A stretch of DNA of 5,707 bases from JBNJEM01 sp051745935 (lineage in GTDB: Bacteria; Planctomycetota; Planctomycetia; Pirellulales; Pirellulaceae). The DNA lies in contig JBNJEM010000528.1 in the NCBI GenBank assembly GCA_051745935.1, positions 1 to 5,707 of the forward strand. Direction: 5' to 3'. Shown here piece after piece: positions 1-5,707 of the stretch. A program made the translations under genes and the position numbers. Below the pieces are notes generated by a model. That model did no database searches and was not told the origin of the DNA. It saw nothing but the letters and a program-made list of their open reading frames with translations. Position 1 is the first letter of the stretch; every line of letters begins with the position of its first letter.

Positions 1-43
1 CAACGTGGCCATGATACAAACCCCAGCATTGCAAAAATCAGTG

Positions 44-155
44 ATGCCACGGGCTTGTCCCGTGGTGGTTCACGTTCGCCGCTACAAATCAGACACATTT
101 TTCCTCGCCGTCGGTAGTGTGGAACGTAACGGACCACGGGACAAGCCCGCGGCAT
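44..155. repeat. Inverted pair of palindromic arms (REP/REPIN-like)
   Basis: Two 34-base arms at 44-77 and 122-155 are inverted relative to each other and match at 29 of 34 positions, separated by 44 bases. Each arm is also a small hairpin. The left arm has a perfect 7-bp stem with a 5-base loop at 47-65 (CCACGGG / CCCGTGG). The right arm has the same stem with one mismatch at 134-152. This design, two short imperfect palindromes in opposite orientation, is that of REP doublets (REPINs), which are mobilised by REP-associated tyrosine transposases. I see no transposase here and no clear target duplication. It lies about 100 bases downstream of the VWA gene, so it could also act on the 3' end of the transcript. 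The repeat itself is directly visible; REPIN identity is inference. Confidence 0.7.
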
Positions 156-190
156 TTGCGTCTCAAAAACCCGTCCTTTAGCATGTGCAA

Positions 191-208
191 CGGACGTGCG
201 AACGTCCG
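191..208 (-). terminator. Short hairpin downstream of the operon, possible terminator
   Basis: A perfect 7-bp inverted repeat (CGGACGT / ACGTCCG) with a 4-base loop begins 49 bases past the TAA of the VWA gene. In the minus-strand transcript a run of five T occurs only about 20 bases after the stem (around 164-168), too far for a classical intrinsic terminator. It may mark the operon's 3' end or stabilise the mRNA, or be another dispersed palindrome like those at 44-155. The structure is seen; the function is a guess. Confidence 0.35.
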
Positions 209-257
209 CCGATATCAATCTCTAGCCCCTGAACGGTTACTGTAAGACGTTTATCGG

Positions 258-3026
258 TTAGGCCAATTTGCTGAGGCGTCGCACGAGCCACTCGAGGCAA
301 AGGAAGCCGACGATGAGTCCCATGAGCCACCCCATGAGCTTTTGATCGAAGGACTTGTCAATGGATTCCGGCAGATAGACGACTTGGTTGTTGGGTTGTA
401 TGGTGGCGGCGAGCGTGGTTCGATTGGCCCCGGTTCGGTTCATGGCGGCGTCGAACCCGCGGAAGTACGCGCCGCCCAGTTGTTCGGTGGTTTCGCACAT
501 TTCCACCAGGAGCGGTTCGTCGAGCTGTGGTTGTTCGATTTCGAGCGTGGGGGCGCGGACGCGGACTTTGGCGGTGAGGAGCTCCTCGCGATTGTCTTCC
601 GTGGGGGTGACTTCGATGCGGTAGTCGCCGACCTGGAGGGCGGGAAACTGGGCTTCGTACATCCCGTCCCGGGCGGCGTTTTGAACTTGGCGCAGCACCA
701 TCGATTCGCGTGTCCCGTCCGGTTGCAGCAGCATGGCGGGGACCGATTCCAATTGGAGCGGCCGATGTTGGACGTCGCTGAGCATGGCACGGACGGTCAC
801 TTGCTCGCCGAGCATGCAGCGATCCTTTTCGACCAGGAGCAATCCGAGGCTGGAATCACGCAGCAAGCGGCCTTGGGATGCCCAGCGAATCAGTTTCGTG
901 TAGTAGGTTTCGAAGTAGCGCGGATCAAGGGCCCGCAGGCGCCACATCTCGCCACTGGCTTGAAAGAAGACGCGTCCCGCGCCATAGAAGTGTCCAGCGG
1001 CGTAGATGGGCAAGTCGTCGCCGAGGGAGGCTTCGGGGTTGGAGAAGTAGGCGTAGATCCGGGCCCCTGGTTTGGGCGCCTTGACGGCGTAGTAGCCGTA
1101 GACGCCGTCGAATGATTGCCAAGCGGCCTCGCTGTCGATCGGGTCGTCTTCCAGGCGCAGGAACTCGGCGGCCAGGCCATCCTGGGTGAACTTCAGCGGC
1201 CAGGCGGTTTTCCCGCCGAATCGCCCCAGGCCCAAGGAGGGGAGCCCCTGGCTGTAGAAGACAACGGGATACAGGGTCTTGATGGTGTCGATGCGCGGAT
1301 CCTCGCCGCGTCGCAATCCGGCCCACTCCGGCGTCATCACCGGCCCGGCGATCACAATCAAGCCACCGGCCTGTTCGGCCACGTAGCGATCAAGCAGTTC
1401 GACCTGCAGTTCGTCGAGCTGCAACCAATCGAAATCGAAGGCGATGATGCAATCATATTCAAAGAGCTCATCCGCGAGTTCCGGGAATTCATGCCAGACG
1501 TCATCCGCTTCCTGGGACATGCCGGTGGCTCCGGACTGGAGCAGCACATGGAGGGTGGTGTCGCTGTCCCGGAACAGTTGATTTCTCAGAAACCGGAACT
1601 CGCGCATGGGACCTCCGGCCATCAACAGAACCTTGGTCTTCCGATCCACGACCGTGACCCGCGCGGACTGCACGTTGTCCCGCGGTTCGATATCTTCCTC
1701 TGGCGGAACCACCTTCAAGAAGTATTGCCAATTTCCTTGCTCGCTAGGGGTCACTTCGAAGTCGACCGTGTCCACTTCCCCGCCGCCGGTGAGCCGGATG
1801 GTGCGTTCCTCTTCAAACGTCGCGTTCTCGGTGGGGTCCTCGCTGCTTGCTCTCGAGTCGTCGGCGGGGGCGGAGAACAGTTCCACGCTGACTTGTTTCC
1901 CTTCCAATCCATGAGCCTGGATGTAGCCAGCCAGGCTGAACCGGTCGCCGGGGAAGACCCGTTTGGGGGCTTCGAGATCGGCGACGTGGACATTCACGGG
2001 TTGTTCGGTGCTGCCCATTCCCACGGCATAGATGGGGATTTCCGCCATCCTCGCCGCCTCGGCCGCCACCGCGCAGTCGACTCCCGCGTTGCTGCCGCCG
2101 TCGGTCATGAGGACGATTCCGGCGATGGGGCCGCCCCGTTCCTGGCCGACCAGCGAGCGAACGGCGTCGCCGAGCCGTGTTTTGGTGCCGCGGGGGCGCA
2201 GAGCCCGCCGCCAGCTGGCCGGTTCCATGGTTTTGGAGCCGGTCTCGTCCGCTTTTTCGGCGGCGGCGGCGGCGGCGAGTTCCTCGGCCACCTCCGTTTC
2301 GATGTCCGGCTGGTCCAGTCCCACGATGGCCGGTAGTGAAAACTCGCCCGCTCGCAAATTCGCGACCGCGAATACGACCACGGCGGCCACCAGGGCTACC
2401 ATGGCGACGAGAAACGCGAGGGACGGGGTTTCTCCGCGGTGGGACGCGCGCCCCAAGAACAGATAGACCAGAAACGCCATCAGGGCGATGCCCGCCAAGC
2501 CCGCGACCAGGAGCATGGTGTGGCGAGCGGTCCGCAACTGGTCTTCTTTCTCGCGCGCGGCACGGCCCACGGAGTTGCCGCGGATCGGATCCGTTTTCAG
2601 TGGATCGAGGAATGCGACTTGCGCGGGTTCCGTTCCTTCGTCAAACGTATAAACCGCCACTTCGTGTCGCTGGCGGAGTCGCTCGAGTAACGGGCCCTGC
2701 CCGAGCTCGGCCACGATTCGCTCGCCGCGGCTGAGCGAGGTGGACGGGTTGGCGGATGGAGAATCGGCGTCCTTAATGGCCATGCTCTGGCTGGTGTCAA
2801 CCAGCAGCGCCACCCGCGATGGCTTCACCTCGCGCTGTTCCGTCCGTTTTTCCAGGTCCAGGAAGAAAAAGAGGATGCCGGCGAAGGCGAGTATCCGCAA
2901 CAGGACCAGCGACCAGCGGACGCCGCGGCTTAGCTCCACGCCGTCCCGCCAGTACATCACGATGACGTGCCCCGCGACGACCGCGCAAACGGCGATCAAC
3001 AGCAGCCAATGCCACCATTGAGACAT
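258..3026 (-). CDS. VWA domain membrane protein with amidotransferase-like domain and intradomain TM hairpin
   Basis: This is a 922-residue membrane protein, ending in TAA. Two helices (about 4-25 and 37-57) flank a short basic loop. The VWA domain starts at about residue 71 with MIDAS motif D77-x-S79-x-S81 (LLVDTSQSM). It is interrupted at about 170-223 by two hydrophobic helices, then resumes with the threonine motif (T281/T283 in GTKTRLGDA), D309 in LMTDGGSN and the strand IPIYAVGMG near 330-338. An Ig-like region (about 343-460) precedes a class I amidotransferase-like domain (about 463-715) containing LLMAGGPMREF, GGLIVIAGP and a closing GAGRVFFQASGEMWRLR segment; no catalytic Cys is visible at the expected elbow. 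A second beta domain (about 725-827) and a final helix (about 897-915) complete it. The architecture parallels the upstream gene, suggesting a pair working in one complex. The ATG at 3026 was preferred because MSQWWHWLL leads straight into helix 1; a TTG at 3098 overlapping the upstream TGA would add 24 residues. The MIDAS is intact, so metal-dependent ligand binding outside the membrane is plausible. The ligand is unknown. Confidence 0.93.
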   Translation of the reverse strand: MSQWWHWLLLIAVCAVVAGHVIVMYWRDGVELSRGVRWSLVLLRILAFAGILFFFLDLEKRTEQREVKPSRVALLVDTSQSMAIKDADSPSANPSTSLSRGERIVAELGQGPLLERLRQRHEVAVYTFDEGTEPAQVAFLDPLKTDPIRGNSVGRAAREKEDQLRTARHTMLLVAGLAGIALMAFLVYLFLGRASHRGETPSLAFLVAMVALVAAVVVFAVANLRAGEFSLPAIVGLDQPDIETEVAEELAAAAAAEKADETGSKTMEPASWRRALRPRGTKTRLGDAVRSLVGQERGGPIAGIVLMTDGGSNAGVDCAVAAEAARMAEIPIYAVGMGSTEQPVNVHVADLEAPKRVFPGDRFSLAGYIQAHGLEGKQVSVELFSAPADDSRASSEDPTENATFEEERTIRLTGGGEVDTVDFEVTPSEQGNWQYFLKVVPPEEDIEPRDNVQSARVTVVDRKTKVLLMAGGPMREFRFLRNQLFRDSDTTLHVLLQSGATGMSQEADDVWHEFPELADELFEYDCIIAFDFDWLQLDELQVELLDRYVAEQAGGLIVIAGPVMTPEWAGLRRGEDPRIDTIKTLYPVVFYSQGLPSLGLGRFGGKTAWPLKFTQDGLAAEFLRLEDDPIDSEAAWQSFDGVYGYYAVKAPKPGARIYAYFSNPEASLGDDLPIYAAGHFYGAGRVFFQASGEMWRLRALDPRYFETYYTKLIRWASQGRLLRDSSLGLLLVEKDRCMLGEQVTVRAMLSDVQHRPLQLESVPAMLLQPDGTRESMVLRQVQNAARDGMYEAQFPALQVGDYRIEVTPTEDNREELLTAKVRVRAPTLEIEQPQLDEPLLVEMCETTEQLGGAYFRGFDAAMNRTGANRTTLAATIQPNNQVVYLPESIDKSFDQKLMGWLMGLIVGFLCLEWLVRRLSKLA
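2258..2277. repeat. CGG trinucleotide run encoding polyalanine
   Basis: Six to seven consecutive CGG units (GCC codons on the coding minus strand) encode the alanine tract at residues 250-256 of the VWA protein. The tract lies in the Ala/Glu-rich linker between the inserted transmembrane hairpin and the threonine motif of the VWA domain. Such a run can change length by slippage in units of three without breaking the frame. Confidence 0.7.
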
Positions 3027-3098
3027 GGCTTGCAGCCGCGTGAACCGCAACAACGTGGAACTGACGGTTTCGGCCTGTAGGCACCATGCGGGTGTCAA
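3024..3098 (-). other. Gene junction with two candidate starts (TTG overlap versus ATG)
   Basis: The stop TGA of the BatA-domain gene (3097-3095) overlaps a TTG (3098-3096) that is in frame with the VWA gene, giving a TTGA overlap compatible with translational coupling. The next good start is ATG at 3026-3024, after 68 untranslated bases. The 24 residues between them (TPAWCLQAETV...) do not look like part of the first membrane helix, and neither start has a recognisable Shine-Dalgarno sequence. The ATG is favoured on protein grounds. No convincing promoter is seen in the gap, so co-transcription is likely. Confidence 0.45.
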
Positions 3099-5581
3099 CG
3101 TTGTGCTCCTTGCCCGGTGTTTGTCGTGGTTGAGCGACTCGGTTCGGATCCCCGATCCGCATCCGACTCGGCGTGGCGTCGCGTGGCGGCGTGTGCGGCT
3201 TGTAGGTCCGCTTCCTCGTCATTCTCGGAATGGGACCGCCGCCCGGGGGGCCCCGCGGCGGCCAGTTCCCTGGCGCGGCGGGACGGATGATAGCTGGCGA
3301 AATACGCTAGAATCTGTTCACCGATCAATAACAGAATCAAAAGGACCATCAGCAGCACACTCTGATTGAACCCCGCTTCCGCCAGAGCCGCCGTTTCGTA
3401 CTGATCCGCGTAGCCGATCTCAACGGGGACCGGATCGAGGTTTGAGACGATGTCGCGGGTCGAGGTTTGGGCGAGGTTGCTTTCCCGGGGATTGACGTTG
3501 ACGGCGAACCGATCGGCTTCGAACGATCCATCGGTATGCCGGAACCATGTTTCGTAAATGCCGCTGCGCGCGGTTTCCGCGGGTTCGATTTCAAGCTTCA
3601 GCGACTCCGAATCCTCGGTTGGTTTTCGAGCCACCCGCGTGCTCATCGTCCAACGGCCTAGCGTTTCCTCCGGCGAGAATAGACTCACGTCGTTTCGATA
3701 GGTTTCGCCGTCCAACCGCAGGTCGATGCCCGTGCCCACTTCGTGCTCGGCCGTGGTGCGTCGAGCGGCCCCCAAATACGACTGCAGCCGCAGAGCCAGG
3801 ATGGCGCCCGGCCCCAGCGTGAGGTCGTTCCAATAGGGGGCGTAGGTGGTGAGCATCGCCATGACTCGCCCGTCGCCGAACGTTTTCTCCACGGCCAGCG
3901 GCGCGCGACTGCGCAGCCGCGCCAGCACCCGCGTGCTGCTGTTGGGCGCGGGCGTCCAATCCGAGGGGGGGCGGAGGTACCGCTGCACGTGCATCATGCG
4001 CACGATCGGGTTTTGGCCCTGAACCAGCTCGCGAAACACCGCGTGATCCTTCGCCTCCACCACGATGTCGGGCGCGGTCTCGAGGACGGGGTCGGCTTCA
4101 AGCAGGCCGTCCCGCTCGAGAGGGACGGGGAACAGTCCCTCCCCGTCGCGATACAGGCGTTGATTGTAGAAGGAGAGGTTGACCCGGGGTCCGGCGAAAA
4201 ACGCCAACCCACCGCCCTCCGAGACATAGGTTTCCAAGTTGGTGATCGCGCGGTCGTCGAGGCGATCGACGTCGAACAGGTAGATGGCGGTGTAGGGGCG
4301 GAGCGCCGCCGGGGTGCTGTCACGCAGGAACGCCTCGCTCTCCGTCTTCGGCCGGATGCCCGTGCGAGCACGCTGGCCGGGATCGAAAATCGCGTTGATG
4401 TAAAAGGCGTTCCGCTGGTAAGGGTCTCCGTCCACGATCAAGACCGATTCGTCTTCGGGGAAGTCGACGACGCACCAGCGGTGATTGTCGGCCGCCACCG
4501 CGTCTTCCGGCAAAATGGCCTCTACCACGTGCTTTCCCGGTTCGGGGAAGAAGACCTGCACGCGTTGCACCGCCGTTTCCCCCGGCTCGATCCGATCGAC
4601 TTGCAGCGTGGGGGAATCGTCCACCTCCGCGGCCGGCTGTTCACTCTCGGGCGGCTGCTGCCGGATGGACTTGTAAAAGTGCGTGCGGACCTTGAGCTGC
4701 ACGTTTTCGGCCGTGGTCGTCCCGTAATTGGTGATCGCCACATTCATGAACAGCGGCACGCCCGCCGCGCGGATTTCCTTCGTGGGCTTCAACGCCGTGA
4801 TGGCCAGGTTGTCATGGGAAGCGCGACAGCAGTTGACCAGGTGCAGCTTGGCCCCGTCCTGTTCCAGGTTGCTCAACAGCTCCCGCAGCTCGCTGGGATT
4901 GTCCCATTCCTTGGTCCGAAAGTCCGACACGAGATAAACAATGCGGTTTTCCTCGCTGCTGTCTTGCATGAGCTGCCGTGCCATCTGCAACGCCGATTCG
5001 GGGCCCACCGGCAACTGCGTCGGCGTAATCCTCGCGCGGATCCGCTCCAACCGCGACGTAAACGTGGAATCGATGTCTTCCGCGTTCAAGTCGGCGAGCC
5101 GCGGTATCGATTCCGCGTTGGAGGCCGCTGACCGGTGGGCGGCCGCATCGGCCCGCGAAAACCGCAACAGGGTAAACCGCTGTCGAAACTCCTGTTCCGC
5201 CGCCTCCGACCCCAGTTGCCGCACGAACTCCAGTCCCCGCTCCAGCGCGTCCGTGCCGCCGGCGCGGTCCGACATCGACATGCTATCGTCCAACAGCACA
5301 TAGTGATGCGTCAGCGAGCTGCCAAACAAGCCTTCATATCGACTTTGGGTGACCAATTGAGCGAGCATGGCAACCACTAACGCCACCGCCGTCATTCGGG
5401 CGAGCAGCAACAGCAGTTGTCTGAGCCAGACCCACTTGCGGTGCTTCTTGTAGCTTCGCAACAAAAAGTCCATGGCGGCCCACTTCACGCGGCGGTGCCG
5501 CATCAAGTTGATCAAATGGATCAACAACGGTACCAAGGCCAGGAAGAAGCCGGCCGTGAGTGCTGGGTAGAGGAATTGCAT
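3095..5581 (-). CDS. BatA-domain VWA membrane protein with degenerate amidotransferase-like domain
   Basis: This is an 828-residue inner-membrane protein. Residues 1-76 form a BatA-type N-terminal double-transmembrane domain (aerotolerance regulator N-terminal family): helix 1 at about 8-24, a strongly basic loop, helix 2 at about 56-76. A VWA domain follows at about 93-250, with MIDAS motif D98-x-S100-x-S102 and the later acidic position D220 in VSDF; the threonine motif is less clear (T186 or T188). Residues 258-375 look like an Ig/CARDB-like beta domain. Residues 378-605 resemble a class I glutamine-amidotransferase-like fold (LIVDGDP, then GGGLAFFAGP at 456-465) but show no Cys nucleophile. 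A beta-rich segment (615-700) leads to a membrane helix at about 741-763 and a 65-residue polar tail. Basic residues in the first loop and after the last helix place the large central part outside the cytoplasm. The ATG at 5581 was chosen because MQFLYPALTAG is the usual start of BatA domains; a TTG at 5632 would add 17 unlike residues, and no Shine-Dalgarno sequence supports either. Role inferred: MIDAS-dependent partner of a MoxR-type AAA+ ATPase. Family assignment is firm, cellular role unknown. Confidence 0.93.
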   Translation of the reverse strand: MQFLYPALTAGFFLALVPLLIHLINLMRHRRVKWAAMDFLLRSYKKHRKWVWLRQLLLLLARMTAVALVVAMLAQLVTQSRYEGLFGSSLTHHYVLLDDSMSMSDRAGGTDALERGLEFVRQLGSEAAEQEFRQRFTLLRFSRADAAAHRSAASNAESIPRLADLNAEDIDSTFTSRLERIRARITPTQLPVGPESALQMARQLMQDSSEENRIVYLVSDFRTKEWDNPSELRELLSNLEQDGAKLHLVNCCRASHDNLAITALKPTKEIRAAGVPLFMNVAITNYGTTTAENVQLKVRTHFYKSIRQQPPESEQPAAEVDDSPTLQVDRIEPGETAVQRVQVFFPEPGKHVVEAILPEDAVAADNHRWCVVDFPEDESVLIVDGDPYQRNAFYINAIFDPGQRARTGIRPKTESEAFLRDSTPAALRPYTAIYLFDVDRLDDRAITNLETYVSEGGGLAFFAGPRVNLSFYNQRLYRDGEGLFPVPLERDGLLEADPVLETAPDIVVEAKDHAVFRELVQGQNPIVRMMHVQRYLRPPSDWTPAPNSSTRVLARLRSRAPLAVEKTFGDGRVMAMLTTYAPYWNDLTLGPGAILALRLQSYLGAARRTTAEHEVGTGIDLRLDGETYRNDVSLFSPEETLGRWTMSTRVARKPTEDSESLKLEIEPAETARSGIYETWFRHTDGSFEADRFAVNVNPRESNLAQTSTRDIVSNLDPVPVEIGYADQYETAALAEAGFNQSVLLMVLLILLLIGEQILAYFASYHPSRRARELAAAGPPGRRSHSENDEEADLQAAHAATRRHAESDADRGSEPSRSTTTNTGQGAQR

Positions 5582-5612
5582 GGGGAATTTGGTCGTGTGC
5601 AGCCGCCAACAA

Positions 5613-5628
5613 AACCGAGATTCCGGTT
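5613..5628. promoter_or_regulatory. Small inverted repeat in the leader of the BatA-domain gene
   Basis: A 5-bp perfect inverted repeat (AACCG / CGGTT) with a 6-base centre lies 32-47 bases upstream of the chosen ATG. It could be an operator half-site pair or a weak leader hairpin, but an element this short is expected by chance at appreciable frequency. No regulator is nearby to support it. Confidence 0.15.
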
Positions 5629-5695
5629 CCAAAACGCCTTGGATGACGGGAAATCCGCCTGGTTTCGTCGTGGCTTCCTGGGTTGTGAGTTGCGT

Positions 5696-5703
5696 GTTAT
5701 ATA
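5696..5703 (-). promoter_or_regulatory. Weak -10-like element at the window edge
   Basis: On the minus strand the sequence TATATAAC resembles a sigma-70-type -10 box and stands out in otherwise GC-rich DNA, about 115 bases before the ATG at 5581. Any -35 element would lie beyond the window, so the promoter cannot be judged. If the operon begins further upstream with MoxR and DUF58 genes, this may not be used. Confidence 0.15.
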
Positions 5704-5707
5704 CCGG

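Noticed and set aside
44..155. CRISPR-like repeat or integrase attachment site
   Set aside because: There are only two arms, inverted rather than direct, with no regular spacers and no cas or integrase gene in the window.
342..1115. 257-codon plus-strand open frame opposite the C-terminal part of the VWA gene
   Set aside because: It is an antisense shadow ending exactly where the next shadow frame starts, with no recognisable protein features.
1116..2336. 406-codon open frame on the plus strand antisense to the VWA gene
   Set aside because: It lies wholly inside a well-supported coding sequence. Its translation is low-complexity in Gly/His/Arg with no domain or membrane pattern, as expected for the antisense frame of GC-rich coding DNA.
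3093..3098. TTGACA on the minus strand at the gene junction, a perfect -35 consensus
   Set aside because: No acceptable -10 element is found 16-18 bases downstream (the sequence there is GC-rich GGCCGA-like), and the hexamer is part of the stop/TTG overlap, so an internal promoter is not supported.
2797..3222. 141-codon minus-strand frame spanning the junction of the two genes
   Set aside because: It is very Arg-rich, overlaps both genes out of frame and has no membrane or domain pattern. It is a shifted-frame shadow, and no frameshift joins it to either gene.
3743..5131. 462-codon open frame on the plus strand antisense to the BatA-domain gene
   Set aside because: Its translation is rich in Arg, Val, Gly and His without motifs, and it is fully overlapped by a gene with clear domains. 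GC-skewed codon positions explain its length.

Overview
The window looks like bacterial chromosome of moderately high GC content, read almost entirely from the minus strand. The best taxonomic guess is a planctomycete (Pirellulales-like). That rests on the two large membrane proteins, whose combination of von Willebrand A (VWA) domain, glutamine-amidotransferase-like domain and paired membrane anchors is characteristic of that phylum, and on the absence of clear Shine-Dalgarno sequences. It is an inference from protein character; no marker gene is present.

Layout, following transcription from right to left. Positions 5707-5582 are a leader with no complete gene, containing a small inverted repeat and a weak -10-like element at the window edge. 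Positions 5581-3095 encode an 828-residue protein that opens with a BatA-type double-transmembrane domain and continues with a VWA domain, an Ig/CARDB-like region, a degenerate amidotransferase-like domain and a C-terminal membrane anchor with a hydrophilic tail. Positions 3026-258 encode a 922-residue VWA protein of parallel design, with an extra transmembrane hairpin inside its VWA domain. Positions 257-1 are non-coding and hold a short hairpin and a pair of 34-base inverted arms that are themselves palindromic (REP/REPIN-like).

The two genes lie 68 bases apart on one strand, or overlap if a TTG start is used, so they are very probably co-transcribed. Both proteins are predicted to expose their VWA domains on the outer face of the cytoplasmic membrane, and both keep most of a metal-ion-dependent adhesion site (MIDAS). 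In related operons such proteins sit downstream of a MoxR-family AAA+ ATPase and a DUF58 protein, and they resemble the Bat (Bacteroides aerotolerance) and MoxR-associated VWA systems. Neither partner is inside this window. The precise biological role of the planctomycete version is not established to my knowledge. No RNA gene, CRISPR array, transposase or defence gene is visible.
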